From assembly GCA_947478955.1 (NCBI GenBank), contig CANJXJ010000017.1:1-32177 (forward strand): 32,177 bases of DNA, given 5' to 3'. The translations under genes and the position numbers were made by a program. This document shows, one piece after another, positions 7,773 through 15,971 of this stretch. This stretch comes from Alphaproteobacteria bacterium. GTDB lineage: Bacteria > Pseudomonadota > Alphaproteobacteria > Paracaedibacterales > CAITNM01. How positions within the stretch are numbered: position 1 is the first letter of the stretch; every line of letters begins with the position of its first letter. The notes beneath the pieces are model-generated. The model saw only the letters and a program-made list of their open reading frames with translations, was not told where the DNA came from and did no database searches.

Positions 7773-8156
7773 CTATTCAATAACCCTTTCCAAAGAATAC
7801 GTTCCCCAAAAACCCATGACCCAAGCCACAATAAAAGGCAGTTTTTTTTCATGGGTAATTTTTGCCAAAATACCAAGAGAAATGGCGGTTATCAGGCAAT
7901 AGGCTGAAAAGTCATTCATTGAAAAATGCCCAGCACCTAAGCTGAATAGGGCTACATCAATAAGCTGCATACTGTTTTTTCTAAAATGTTGATATATCCA
8001 TAAAACACAAAACACCCATAAGCTTTGATAAAAATGATGGATGCCTAATGCCAAGGTAACCAGTGTAATAACAGCAAGAACAATATTAACTTGGCGTGAT
8101 TTCCAATCTTGCCATGCAAGGGCCAAGCTTAAGGTGAGTGCAAGCCAACTCTCCAT
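7773..8156 (-). CDS. Small membrane protein resembling prepilin peptidase (A24)
   Basis: A 127-residue protein with about four membrane helices. Near the N-terminus ALAWQDWKSRQV resembles the first catalytic Asp motif of A24 peptidases (DxRxRxIPN). In the middle, QLIDVALFSLGAG lines up with GxGDxKLxxAxG of the second motif, keeping the Asp but lacking the GxG before it. Type IV prepilin peptidases and archaeal preflagellin peptidases use these two aspartates at the membrane. The length matches short CpaA-type members. It is the last gene of the tmk operon (3-base gap). No pilin is visible here. It may be a divergent or inactive family member; confidence in the family is moderate. Confidence 0.6.
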   Translation of the reverse strand: MESWLALTLSLALAWQDWKSRQVNIVLAVITLVTLALGIHHFYQSLWVFCVLWIYQHFRKNSMQLIDVALFSLGAGHFSMNDFSAYCLITAISLGILAKITHEKKLPFIVAWVMGFWGTYSLERVIE

Positions 8157-8159
8157 TTT

Positions 8160-9089
8160 TCATCTAAAACTAAAGCTTACTGGAAAACGTTCCCAGGTGA
8201 TTTTTTCAGCATCAATTTTTATGCCCCAATATCCCTTAAGGTTTTTCTCAGTGGCTCCAAAGCGGATATCGCAAAGTAGTAGGGAATTGTTATCAAGAAC
8301 GGGCAGAACCCAATTATCTGCAAACCAATAAAAAATACTAATTTCTCGTTTATTAAGAGTTGTTGCAGGAATGCTAGTTTTTTCAAAGCTATGCCATTTA
8401 ATAGGTTCTGGCTTAAGCATGTTTAAAAACCCTACGCGGAAGCAATTGGGTTCTTCAACGACAATACGGCGATAAAAAATACTGAACATTGTGGTAAAAG
8501 CTTCAGCGCGTACAACCGGATTTTTTTCTTGAGATCTGACAAAGTGTAAGGCCTTGTCATGTACAGCAATTCCTAAAAACAGATAAGCGGTCGTAAAAAG
8601 TAGCACTGCTGCAGCAATAGTTTGCGAAACATCTATGCGTTTTTTGATGAACCAACCGGTGATTATGCTCAATAGCAACGGTACAGAATAAACAGGATCA
8701 ACAATAGGTACAGCGCAAAAACTAAAACGATGATCAGAAAATGGGGCTAATAGTTGGGTGCCATATACGGTGAAAACATCGAGCAGGGGATGGGTAATCA
8801 ATGCCCAAAACCATAGGCCAATCCATGATGGTAATAATTGTTGTTTATAAAAATTATTACATATCCACCCCATGATAGGGGAGACTAAGGGAGCAAAAAA
8901 TAAGGAATGGGTGACCCCACGATGGTGCAGCATTTCTGCGCACATATCTTGAGAAAAGCGCACAAGAACATCGGCATCTGGAAGCATGCCAATAATGGCG
9001 CCATAGGCTAAGGCTTTGCGACCTAAGGTGCGTTGAAAGCCCACTTGGCCCACAGCTGCACCTAGTATTCCTTGGGTGATTAAATCCAT
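8160..9089 (-). CDS. Membrane-bound metal-dependent hydrolase, YdjM/DUF457 family
   Basis: A 309-residue integral membrane protein. The N-terminal half carries the family features: MDLITQGILGAAVGQ at the start, GMLPDADVL (about 34-42), LHHRGVTHSLFFAP (about 53-66) and the ALITHPLLDVFTVYGTQL block (about 95-112), with His and Asp residues suitable for metal binding. Several membrane helices follow, then a soluble C-terminal domain of about 120 residues. The family is named for predicted phospholipase-C-like metal sites; its substrate is unknown. An AAGGA site 10 bases upstream supports the start. It begins 5 bases after DUF1289 ends. Confidence 0.85.
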   Translation of the reverse strand: MDLITQGILGAAVGQVGFQRTLGRKALAYGAIIGMLPDADVLVRFSQDMCAEMLHHRGVTHSLFFAPLVSPIMGWICNNFYKQQLLPSWIGLWFWALITHPLLDVFTVYGTQLLAPFSDHRFSFCAVPIVDPVYSVPLLLSIITGWFIKKRIDVSQTIAAAVLLFTTAYLFLGIAVHDKALHFVRSQEKNPVVRAEAFTTMFSIFYRRIVVEEPNCFRVGFLNMLKPEPIKWHSFEKTSIPATTLNKREISIFYWFADNWVLPVLDNNSLLLCDIRFGATEKNLKGYWGIKIDAEKITWERFPVSFSFR

Positions 9090-9094
9090 TAAGA

Positions 9095-9283
9095 TTATTT
9101 CCTTTTGGCGCGCAGCTTTGATAGAATTTCGTTTAATCTATCTTTTAGGTGCGATTTTATGGTGCGTTTTTCTTCGTCAGAAAAGCTTGACCAGTGTTGT
9201 ATTTCATGGCTATTCCGTCCACACCCAATGCAGATTTTATCACTATTTAGGGTGCAAATTCTTACGCAGGGAGACTGTTCCAA
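9095..9283 (-). CDS. DUF1289 small Cys-rich protein
   Basis: A 62-residue protein with the DUF1289 pattern: SPCVRICTL then CIGCGRNSHEI and W-SSFSDEEK. Four conserved Cys could bind a metal, followed by a basic helical tail (KLRAKRK). Function is unknown; such proteins are common in proteobacteria. The start overlaps the end of tmk by 22 bases, and the stop is 5 bases from the next gene, so it lies in the middle of a four-gene minus-strand operon. Confidence 0.85.
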   Translation of the reverse strand: MEQSPCVRICTLNSDKICIGCGRNSHEIQHWSSFSDEEKRTIKSHLKDRLNEILSKLRAKRK

Positions 9284-9912
9284 TCCAATGCTCCCTTTTC
9301 TTGCAGAAATTTTAAAATTTGTCGATGAATTACTCGTGGATGGTCATCTGCTTGTAAAGTGACACAACGAGTCGGGTGTTCTTTTGCAATTTTTAAGAAT
9401 CCATCCTTAATGCGTTGGTGGAATTCAATATCCATGGCTTCAAAGCGTCCTTCTACGACAATATCGCCTTCCATACGAGCAGTTGCTCGTTTGAGTCCTT
9501 CTTGAACATCAAGGTCAAAAATGAAGGTAAAATTTGGTTCGGTATTACCAATAACGTGTTGATACAGTACTTGTAAAAATTCTAGATCAACACCTCGACC
9601 ATATCCTTGGTATGCAACGGTTGAATCAGCGAATCTGTCACATAAGACCCAATCACCTTGATCAAGAGCAGGTTTAATAGTGTTTTGCCAATGATCTGCT
9701 CGTGCTGCGTACATTAATAAGACTTCACTCATGGTTGACCAGCGATCAACAGATCCTGTTACTAGCAGATTACGAATAATTTCTGCCCCAGGGCTTCCGC
9801 CAGGTTCGCGCGTAAGCACCACGTTAATATTATGTTTTTTTAAGGTTTCAGCTAGGATCAGCGCCTGTGTGCTTTTTCCTGTACCTTCTCCACCTTCAAA
9901 AGTTATAAACAT
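9262..9912 (-). CDS. tmk: Thymidylate kinase
   Basis: A 216-residue kinase making dTDP from dTMP for DNA synthesis. The P-loop FEGGEGTGKST is at residues 5-15, TREPGGSPGAE at about 38-48, the DRFADSTVAYQGYGRG block with the DR(F/Y) motif at about 94-109, and a lid region with R-rich VEGRFEAMD. I chose ATG at 9912 (MFITFEGG) because GGAG lies 6 bases before it and the family begins just before the P-loop; a frame open to 9975 would add 21 unrelated residues. It heads the operon tmk > DUF1289 > YdjM-like > A24-like and diverges from the secreted-protein gene at 10045. Confidence 0.95.
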   Translation of the reverse strand: MFITFEGGEGTGKSTQALILAETLKKHNINVVLTREPGGSPGAEIIRNLLVTGSVDRWSTMSEVLLMYAARADHWQNTIKPALDQGDWVLCDRFADSTVAYQGYGRGVDLEFLQVLYQHVIGNTEPNFTFIFDLDVQEGLKRATARMEGDIVVEGRFEAMDIEFHQRIKDGFLKIAKEHPTRCVTLQADDHPRVIHRQILKFLQEKGALDWNSLPA

Positions 9913-10044
9913 ATCCACTCCATTGATAGACTTTATAGGTTTTACTAAAAATTTTCTAGAAGCATAGGACACCATCCTTAAAATTCATAAAATATTAAGA
10001 AATTTTTCTTAAACTTAGCCTTGAGTGTAAATGGGAATTTTTAT

Positions 10045-11385
10045 ATGAAAAAGTTTTATTCAGTTCTGATCGGGTTGATATTTTTAGGATTTATCAGTGA
10101 GATGAATGCCTCAAGCCAGGAACAGCGCAGAGGTAGGCAAACAGCTCAATCAAACCGTCAAGGTAAGGCTTCTCCTTCTACACAAGGGCAACGTGGTAAA
10201 GCAACCGTAGCTAAAGGTAAAAGTAGACAACAATCAGCGGGCGGCAGGAACCGAGCAGCAGGTGGTAGGAACCAGGCGGCAGGTGGTAGGAACCAAGCGG
10301 CGGCCGGCAGGAACCGAGCAGCAGGTGGTAGGAACCAAGCAGCGGGCGGCAGGAAACAAGCAGCGGGTGGTAGAAAACCAGGAGCAGGCGGTAGGAAACA
10401 AACAGCGGGTGGTAGAAAACCAGGAGCAGGCGGTAGGAAGCAAGCAGCGGGTGGTAGAAAACCAGGAGCAGGCGGTAGGAAGCAAGCAGCGGGTGGTAGA
10501 AAACCAGGAGCAGGCGGTAGGAAACAAACAGCGGGCGGCAGGAACCAAGCAGCGGGTGCTAATGCATGTACCACAAAAGAAATTGTAACTGTTGTAAAAG
10601 GAGCAAAACCTTTAGCAAGTGGTGGTGGAACCCCGGCCCAAAAAGCTGCTCATAGGCAAATGCTCTCATGTTATTCGAAAATAAAAGGTAAAGCGCAAGG
10701 TGCGATACCCAAACCACTTCAATCATTTGCTAATGGATTAAAATCTGCTTGTGCTAAAAGAACGACACCAGAAATGCGGAAAGTCTTTGCAAAAACTTGC
10801 GGTCCCATTAAAGCACAAGGGTCATCCCGAAACCCTTCTTCTCAGCAGATGGCAGATGATGATGCTACCGTTCAAGATGATGATGGTTCAACAGGTGATA
10901 CAAGCATGGATGACACTCCAGGTGATGCAGGCATGGAAGCAGATGATTCCAGTGGTGACGTAAGCATGGATGAGAGCTCAAGTATGGGCGATGATTCGGT
11001 ACAAGATGCTGATGCAAGCATGGCCCCAGATGATTCCAGTGGTGACGGTATGGATGAGAGCTTAAGTATGGGCGATGATGTGGTACAAGATGCTGATGAT
11101 ATGAGTATGAGTGATGGATCATCAGATAGTTTTGGGCAAGATGATAGCTTTGGCGGCGGAGGCTTCACTGATGGTGACATGGGTGGTTTCTCTGGTGGTG
11201 ACATGGGTGGTTTCTCTGGTGGTGACATGTCAGGTGGAGACAACAGTTATGGCGGATATCCGATGGGCAGCCAGAGTAGTTATCCTCAACAAGGGGGGTA
11301 TACTGACCCTTCCATGGGCTATCCGACCCAGGGTGGTGGTTATCCCCAACCTTATGGGGGCGGCTATCCTAACGTAGGTTTTTAA
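10045..11385 (+). CDS. Secreted four-Cys protein with Gly/Arg repeats, acidic linker and Gly/Tyr tail
   Basis: A 446-residue exported protein of unknown function. Parts in order: a signal peptide (MKKFYSVLIGLIFLGF, cleavage near NASS), a basic Gln/Arg linker, 15 copies of a seven-residue (A/G)AGGR(N/K)x repeat (residues 64-168), and a helical module with Cys at 175, 209, 236 and 252. Then comes an acidic Asp/Ser/Met region with two long internal repeats (about 300-352), Gly-Asp-Met repeats, and a Gly/Tyr/Pro/Gln-rich tail. I chose ATG at 10045 because it begins the signal peptide; an upstream TTG frame from 10021 adds unrelated residues. The four-Cys module closely matches that of the protein at 16365. 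The strongly basic N-half and acidic C-half could self-associate. A terminator follows. It is an effector or surface-matrix candidate by inference only. Confidence 0.85.
   Translation: MKKFYSVLIGLIFLGFISEMNASSQEQRRGRQTAQSNRQGKASPSTQGQRGKATVAKGKSRQQSAGGRNRAAGGRNQAAGGRNQAAAGRNRAAGGRNQAAGGRKQAAGGRKPGAGGRKQTAGGRKPGAGGRKQAAGGRKPGAGGRKQAAGGRKPGAGGRKQTAGGRNQAAGANACTTKEIVTVVKGAKPLASGGGTPAQKAAHRQMLSCYSKIKGKAQGAIPKPLQSFANGLKSACAKRTTPEMRKVFAKTCGPIKAQGSSRNPSSQQMADDDATVQDDDGSTGDTSMDDTPGDAGMEADDSSGDVSMDESSSMGDDSVQDADASMAPDDSSGDGMDESLSMGDDVVQDADDMSMSDGSSDSFGQDDSFGGGGFTDGDMGGFSGGDMGGFSGGDMSGGDNSYGGYPMGSQSSYPQQGGYTDPSMGYPTQGGGYPQPYGGGYPNVGF
10234..10548 (+). repeat. Coding minisatellite, 15 x 21 bp
   Basis: Fifteen uninterrupted 21-bp units, each encoding seven residues of pattern (A/G/T)AGGR(N/K)(Q/R/P). 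Units 7-14 (10360-10527) form four copies of a 42-bp higher-order unit alternating AAGGRKP and GAGGRKQ, nearly identical at DNA level, so the array grew recently by two-unit steps. All units are multiples of three, so copy-number change alters length without shifting the frame. This is not CRISPR: there are no spacers. Confidence 0.97.
10942..11229 (+). repeat. Second and third coding repeat tracts in the same gene
   Basis: Two copies of a long acidic unit beginning GATGATTCCAGTGGTGACG (about 10942-11028 and 11029-11100) encode DDSSGD..MDES.SMGDD..QDAD. Further on, a 24-bp unit (GGTGACATGGGTGGTTTC then TCTGGT) occurs at 11173-11196 and 11197-11220, with a partial third copy to 11229. With the 21-bp array, this one gene has three independent in-frame repeat tracts. 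Confidence 0.85.
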
Positions 11386-11412
11386 ATAGATATATAAACT
11401 ATTCCTCTGGGT

Positions 11413-11445
11413 AAAGGGCCTCAATTGCTGAGGCCTTTTATTTTT
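11413..11445 (+). terminator. Rho-independent terminator
   Basis: Perfect stem GGCCTCA (11417-11423) / TGAGGCC (11429-11435) with loop ATTGC, followed by TTTTATTTTT. It sits 28 bases after the stop of the secreted repeat protein and insulates the tRNA gene from it. Confidence 0.9.
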
Positions 11446-11489
11446 GTGGTCGACATGCAATTTATTTTAGGCTAGAAATATAGCCATGC

Positions 11490-11565
<76 letters not shown>

Positions 11566-11758
11566 CAGCCTGCAAGGGTTTCAGAGGTTTTTGAAAATCT
11601 CAGTCAAATCCTGGTGCTACTCTGGTGCTAGCTTTGAGAAAAGTAGAGTCACGAATAAGTTACCATGAGGCTAAAATTAATTTCTTCTCACTTTTTAACG
11701 GATACCCACCTAAAGTACTTTACACCCTATATTGTACTTCCAACCTGGTAGCATCTTT
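11566..11758. other. Gap after tRNA-Lys, with a short direct repeat
   Basis: A 193-base stretch without a gene. It contains CTGGTGCTA twice (11611-11619 and 11622-11630) within 120 bases of the tRNA 3' end. Such sequence next to a tRNA could be a remnant of an integration site, but I see neither an integrase nor a second copy of the tRNA 3' end in the window. Confidence 0.35.
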
Positions 11759-12685
11759 ATGACACAACAAAATACGAAACTTTTTGATTTAGACGTAGTT
11801 ATCGAATGGCTTAAGTCTCAGGACTATAGAGTTACTCGTCCTTTCATACCTCGCGCTTTCTATTGCGATGCACCACCTCCAGCCAAATTACTTAAAGCTG
11901 CCATCCTAGACACGGAAACTACAGGGATAAACCCTGTAACTGACAAAATAATCGAGCTTGGTATCGTGATCGTTGAATATTGTCCGGACACAGGTCAGGT
12001 TTATCGAGTGCTTGAAACCTATGATGAATTGGAAGATCCGGGCTTACCGATTCCACCAGAGTCAACCAAGATTCACCATATTACCGACGACATGGTACAT
12101 GGCAAAAAAATTATCGACGCCGACGTTGAGAGGCTAATGGCTGATATATCCCTGATCATTGCGCACAATGCAACATTTGATCGAGGAATTGTCGAAGCAA
12201 GGTTGCCATTCTTTCAACATAAGGCTTGGGCCTGTTCATTTGCCCAAATACCTTGGAAAAATGAAGGGTTTGGTTCTGCAAGTTTAGAATTCCTTGCTTA
12301 CCGATGCGGGTTTCATTTCAATGGTCATCGCGCTTCAATAGACTGTCATGCTCTACTCGAAGTGCTGCAATCTGACCTTCCTGTCTCAGGCATTAAAGCA
12401 TTGAAGATGCTATTAAACAAAGTAGATACTCCCCCTGATATAAAGCTATGGGCGCTTAACACACCCTTTGAAACCAAAGACAAATTAAGAGAACGGGCTT
12501 ACCGGTGGAACACCGAACGCAGAACTTGGTTCAGAATGGTCTCAAATGAAAATTTAGAGGATGAAACGGATTGGTTACGAGCTGAAGTATATGATAATCG
12601 CTCTTTCAAGCTAGAGCATGAGACAATAGATGCTTATAACCGATTTTCAACAAGAAATGGTGTAGCTGAGACAGTGAATTACTGA
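11759..12685 (+). CDS. DnaQ-like 3'-5' exonuclease (DEDD family)
   Basis: A 308-residue predicted exonuclease. Exo I is AAILDTETTGINP (about 47-59), Exo II is IIAHNATFDRGIVEA (about 133-147) and Exo III is HRASIDCHALLE (about 191-202), so the four acidic metal ligands and the His of a DEDDh enzyme are present. The C-terminal 100 residues carry a small extra domain (PFETKDKLRERAYRWN...WFR...DWLRAEVY) that I recall from many alphaproteobacterial exonucleases of this type. This is a stand-alone repair or nucleic-acid-trimming enzyme, not the Pol III epsilon subunit by context. ATG at 11759 is preferred over a TTG frame from 11732; the ribosome site is weak. It stands alone between tRNA-Lys and a secreted-protein gene. 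Confidence 0.85.
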   Translation: MTQQNTKLFDLDVVIEWLKSQDYRVTRPFIPRAFYCDAPPPAKLLKAAILDTETTGINPVTDKIIELGIVIVEYCPDTGQVYRVLETYDELEDPGLPIPPESTKIHHITDDMVHGKKIIDADVERLMADISLIIAHNATFDRGIVEARLPFFQHKAWACSFAQIPWKNEGFGSASLEFLAYRCGFHFNGHRASIDCHALLEVLQSDLPVSGIKALKMLLNKVDTPPDIKLWALNTPFETKDKLRERAYRWNTERRTWFRMVSNENLEDETDWLRAEVYDNRSFKLEHETIDAYNRFSTRNGVAETVNY

Positions 12686-12862
12686 TCAGTTCTTAGGTTT
12701 GTAAATGAATACAACTTTTAATGATTACCTTTAGAGAAAAATTTTCATTATTTCTTAACAGCCCACGAGAAAAATATATTTGATTATCCACATAATCCTT
12801 ATGGACTATACGTCTAAGCCATTGGTATTATCCAAAGTGAATTTTACTCAAGAAAAGCTGTT

Positions 12863-14971
12863 ATGTTTTTGTCTATCGTCTTTATTTTTTCTTTCCTTGT
12901 AATTCCTATATTTGCTGCAGATCCAGCAGCTGATTCCATAGATAATTATCCAGTTGTTCGTGATTCACGCAACTTTAAAGCAGCTACCGGGGGGAAGTCC
13001 ACGAAACCTCAAGGTATTCCTCTGCATACTCAATCTGAATGCCTTCTGATAGGGGAGAAATTTTTAGCCCTGCCAAACATTGATGGCGATGAATATCCAT
13101 GGCGATACATGGTTACCATGAACTGTAAAAAAGGAAGCACAGACGATCTTGTTTCAATGGTGGAAAAATTAGCAACTCAACTTTTGCCACAAGCACAACG
13201 TCATCGATTAGCTATTCTCATTGGCATTAATGAAAAGCTAAGTTCTTTTGCAGACCCAGAATTAGCCTTTGATTGGAGCGGTCTTAAGGCACAAAGAAAC
13301 AGACTCGAAATTTTAGGCGTTCCTGTATTGTTTGTATACACTCCTTGGTCCACATACAGGGATGGGCCTAGCGAGGAAACTCCAGTAAATATCATTAGAA
13401 ACATCAGGCTTTTATTTGATGGCCTAAATGAACGACAAAGTGATGCCTTAAGAAAAAAGATCAAAGAACAAGATGACACCCATGGGTTTCCTTTTGGTGC
13501 CATGCGCACGCATTTGCTAAAAAATGAATTTACCGATGCTTTTGTTAAAAAATTTAGCAGAGGCAAACCAGTATATTTCCACATTAAAGATGCTGATTTT
13601 AAAGATTTGAAAACTGTCCTTCAGTTTTATGCCTTTGGCTCTCCAACGGAACCGACTATCGTTAATGCAGATGAAAAATATCTCTATGCAAAGTACGATA
13701 GCCTAATCAGCAGCATGCAAAAACGCCATGCATTTTATCCCGTCATTGTTGGTGGAGCGCACGTATATGATCCAGCTGAGGAACTAGATGGAGTAGGTAT
13801 TAGCGCTAAACAATGGACACGCTTTGCTAGTGAAATAGGTAATATGATTAAACACATTTTAGCTGTATTTCAGCCCTTTGGTGTGTACTTCCATGAACCT
13901 AATACAATGTGCTTAGCGCCACAAACTGTTAGATATTTACCTAAATCAAGAAATCCCCACCCTATACTAAGCCGCTTAATGAAAGATGGCATAACCTTTG
14001 GGATGGATTGTGAAGTACAGGATTTCACCCGGGATCTATTTAGAGGAATGAGTGATAACGATTGCAGAAATGGAATGATTTTTGCGCCAAACCTTGTTTT
14101 AGCAACATCGATGAAACGAGCAGGCCGACCCTTTAGCATCAAATTTAGGGGGGGGTATGACCAACTATCTAAAAAATTTCGAAACTGGAAAAATACTGAT
14201 ATCAAAGCTATTCATGGAATGCCTCAAGAAATTATTGATCCTAATGCCTGGATGTGTAACGTCACTACAAGTTTTGCAACACACAGAAAGGCAGATAGAC
14301 GCACGCTGTTGTGCACTCTATTCAGTGCTTTTGATCCGCACGCATTAAGTGGTGCTAATGCTAAATACGCACCTTCACGCTTCTATGAAATTTTGATTGG
14401 CTATGAAGGGGAAATTACCCGTCAAAAACAAACAATTAAAGACATCTTTCAAAATTTGTTAGCTGCTTATGACGAACTAGGTCAAGGGAAGCTCATCGCA
14501 TTTTATATGCTTTCAGCTGCATGGGAAGCAGGCCAAACCATGAGAATCATGTTTTTAGACCATCTTAACGCACCACCTATGCCAGCAGGTAGAATTCTGA
14601 CTATCCCAAATCTTACAGATACTCGAAAGCTTCTAGCTGATCGCCTAAACTATAGGTCAGACCGAGGTCACCCTTTTCCAAACGCAAATGTCATAAGCTT
14701 GCTTGATTTAGATGGCGTTCCAAGACGCATAAGCGCAAGTGATATGTTGGTTACTCTTGTAAAGGCTGTATATAAGCAGACAAAAACATATAAGAAAACG
14801 GAAGAAATAATTGGAATGTCTCCTGCTGTTGTGTCAGGTATTTTAAAAGATGAAAAGGTCTCGCCAACAACGCGTAACAAGTACATGAGCAGACTAGATA
14901 AAGATATAAAGGTTGAATTTCCTGACTTACCTGAACCAGTGCGGCTAGATTTCCTTGAGGCCATCAACTAG
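12863..14971 (+). CDS. Exported 702-residue protein of unknown function with C-terminal HTH-like segment
   Basis: I do not recognise the family. The N-terminus is a clear Sec signal peptide (MFLSIVFIFSFLVIPIFA, cleavage near residue 18). The body (about 50-600) is a well-mixed globular sequence with few Cys and conserved-looking blocks such as KPVYFHIKDADF, YPVIVGGAHVYDP, GVYFHEPNTMCLAP and GITFGMDCEV; these look enzyme-like but I cannot assign a fold. Residues 642-678 (TYKKTEEIIGMSPAVVSGIL, then KDEKVSPTTRNKYMSRL) have the spacing of a LacI/Cro-type helix-turn-helix: helix, G-M-S turn, recognition helix, then the V-SP-TR motif. An exported protein with a possible DNA-binding end is unusual and fits a host-directed protein, though this is inference. 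The start at 12863 is set by the signal peptide; its ribosome site is weak. It is monocistronic. Confidence 0.75.
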   Translation: MFLSIVFIFSFLVIPIFAADPAADSIDNYPVVRDSRNFKAATGGKSTKPQGIPLHTQSECLLIGEKFLALPNIDGDEYPWRYMVTMNCKKGSTDDLVSMVEKLATQLLPQAQRHRLAILIGINEKLSSFADPELAFDWSGLKAQRNRLEILGVPVLFVYTPWSTYRDGPSEETPVNIIRNIRLLFDGLNERQSDALRKKIKEQDDTHGFPFGAMRTHLLKNEFTDAFVKKFSRGKPVYFHIKDADFKDLKTVLQFYAFGSPTEPTIVNADEKYLYAKYDSLISSMQKRHAFYPVIVGGAHVYDPAEELDGVGISAKQWTRFASEIGNMIKHILAVFQPFGVYFHEPNTMCLAPQTVRYLPKSRNPHPILSRLMKDGITFGMDCEVQDFTRDLFRGMSDNDCRNGMIFAPNLVLATSMKRAGRPFSIKFRGGYDQLSKKFRNWKNTDIKAIHGMPQEIIDPNAWMCNVTTSFATHRKADRRTLLCTLFSAFDPHALSGANAKYAPSRFYEILIGYEGEITRQKQTIKDIFQNLLAAYDELGQGKLIAFYMLSAAWEAGQTMRIMFLDHLNAPPMPAGRILTIPNLTDTRKLLADRLNYRSDRGHPFPNANVISLLDLDGVPRRISASDMLVTLVKAVYKQTKTYKKTEEIIGMSPAVVSGILKDEKVSPTTRNKYMSRLDKDIKVEFPDLPEPVRLDFLEAIN

Positions 14972-15059
14972 TGCCATATTTTTGACCTCAAGTTAACCAG
15001 CTGTTAGCAAGTTTAATGCAATATATTATATAGAGACTTTAAACGTATAAACGAAACAT

Positions 15060-15971
15060 ATGTCAATAAAATTGGCGTTTCTAGCCATTGCATTCGTATT
15101 TAGTGTAAATGGTGTATTTGCAGCTGAAGTTTCTTGTACCACTAAATATGATGAAACTATGGCAGTAGCTAAAGCAGTAGCTCAAAAATGCCAAGCTGAT
15201 GTAAAAGCAGCTCATCCAGAAGCAGATAGCCCTGCTAAAGCAGCGGCATGGGCTGTATGTAAATCTGCATGGGATGTTCAAAACGTTCCTGCGTTAGCGG
15301 CAAAAACAGCTTGCATTGCAGAAATACAAAAAGCAGAAGAAGCAAAGAGAGCTGAAGAAGAAAGTGCACTGATACAAAAAAAAGCGGCAGCAGCAGAAAA
15401 AAGAAAAGCAGCGGAAGCAAAAAGAGCAATTGCTGATGAAGAAAAAAGAAAAGCAGCAGTAGCGCTACAACAGGAAGCAGAAGCAAACATTCTAAGGGCT
15501 AAGTGCGTACAGACGAAAAAAAATGAAATAGAAAACGCCCAATTCGAATGGGGTAAGTGTCATAAAGATCCAAGATTTTGTACAGAGAAGAAAGATAGAA
15601 AAATTGCCGCAGCCAAGAAAACAGCTAGAGATTGTGCTAAACTTACAGCGGTAGAAATTATTGCAAAAGCTAAAGAAGAAGCGGCTGAGGCAGCAAGAAA
15701 AGAAGCTGAGGAAGAAGCAAGAGAAGCAGCGAGAGAAGCCGCAGCTGCTACAAAGACTAGAATAGAAAAAAGCTGCAAGGATTCAGAAGAACGAACTATG
15801 AATACTTTGTGGAATGATCGCAGGCAGTGCATTACAGTTTGTGAAGCCAGAAGAAAAGGCAATTCATGTAGCACAGGATGTCAAAACACATATGATTCTG
15901 CATATAATGAAGCTGAAAAGCGAATCAATGCTTGTATTAGCCGCTCTACACCGAGTGTAGCTATAAAATAA
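15060..15971 (+). CDS. Exported Cys-rich coiled-coil protein of unknown function
   Basis: A 303-residue protein. Signal peptide MSIKLAFLAIAFVFSVNG with cleavage near VFA-AE (residue 21). Residues 26-85 hold four Cys (26, 44, 67, 85) in an Ala-rich helical stretch. Residues about 88-150 and 205-235 are long Ala/Glu/Lys coiled coils (AEEAKRAEEE, AAEKRKAAEAKRA type) separated by a second Cys-containing segment (about 148-195). The C-terminal 60 residues carry about six more Cys, spaced in pairs (CITVCEARRKGNSCSTGC). The even pattern suggests several disulfides in an extended helical rod in the periplasm or outside. No known family is recognised. It could be a surface or host-contact protein. It starts 88 bases after the HTH-tailed protein. 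Confidence 0.75.
   Translation: MSIKLAFLAIAFVFSVNGVFAAEVSCTTKYDETMAVAKAVAQKCQADVKAAHPEADSPAKAAAWAVCKSAWDVQNVPALAAKTACIAEIQKAEEAKRAEEESALIQKKAAAAEKRKAAEAKRAIADEEKRKAAVALQQEAEANILRAKCVQTKKNEIENAQFEWGKCHKDPRFCTEKKDRKIAAAKKTARDCAKLTAVEIIAKAKEEAAEAARKEAEEEAREAAREAAAATKTRIEKSCKDSEERTMNTLWNDRRQCITVCEARRKGNSCSTGCQNTYDSAYNEAEKRINACISRSTPSVAIK

Noticed and set aside
10234-10548. Possible CRISPR array
   Set aside because: Units are contiguous with no spacers and lie inside a coding frame.
10158-10574. Long antisense and +1 open frames over the 21-bp array (also 10234-10548 and 10262-10588)
   Set aside because: They exist because a 21-bp repeat without stops is open in several frames; the forward frame has the signal peptide and the Cys module.
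15235-15486. Minus-strand hydrophobic frames opposite the coiled-coil gene
   Set aside because: Leu/Phe-rich translations are the complement of Ala/Glu/Lys codons.
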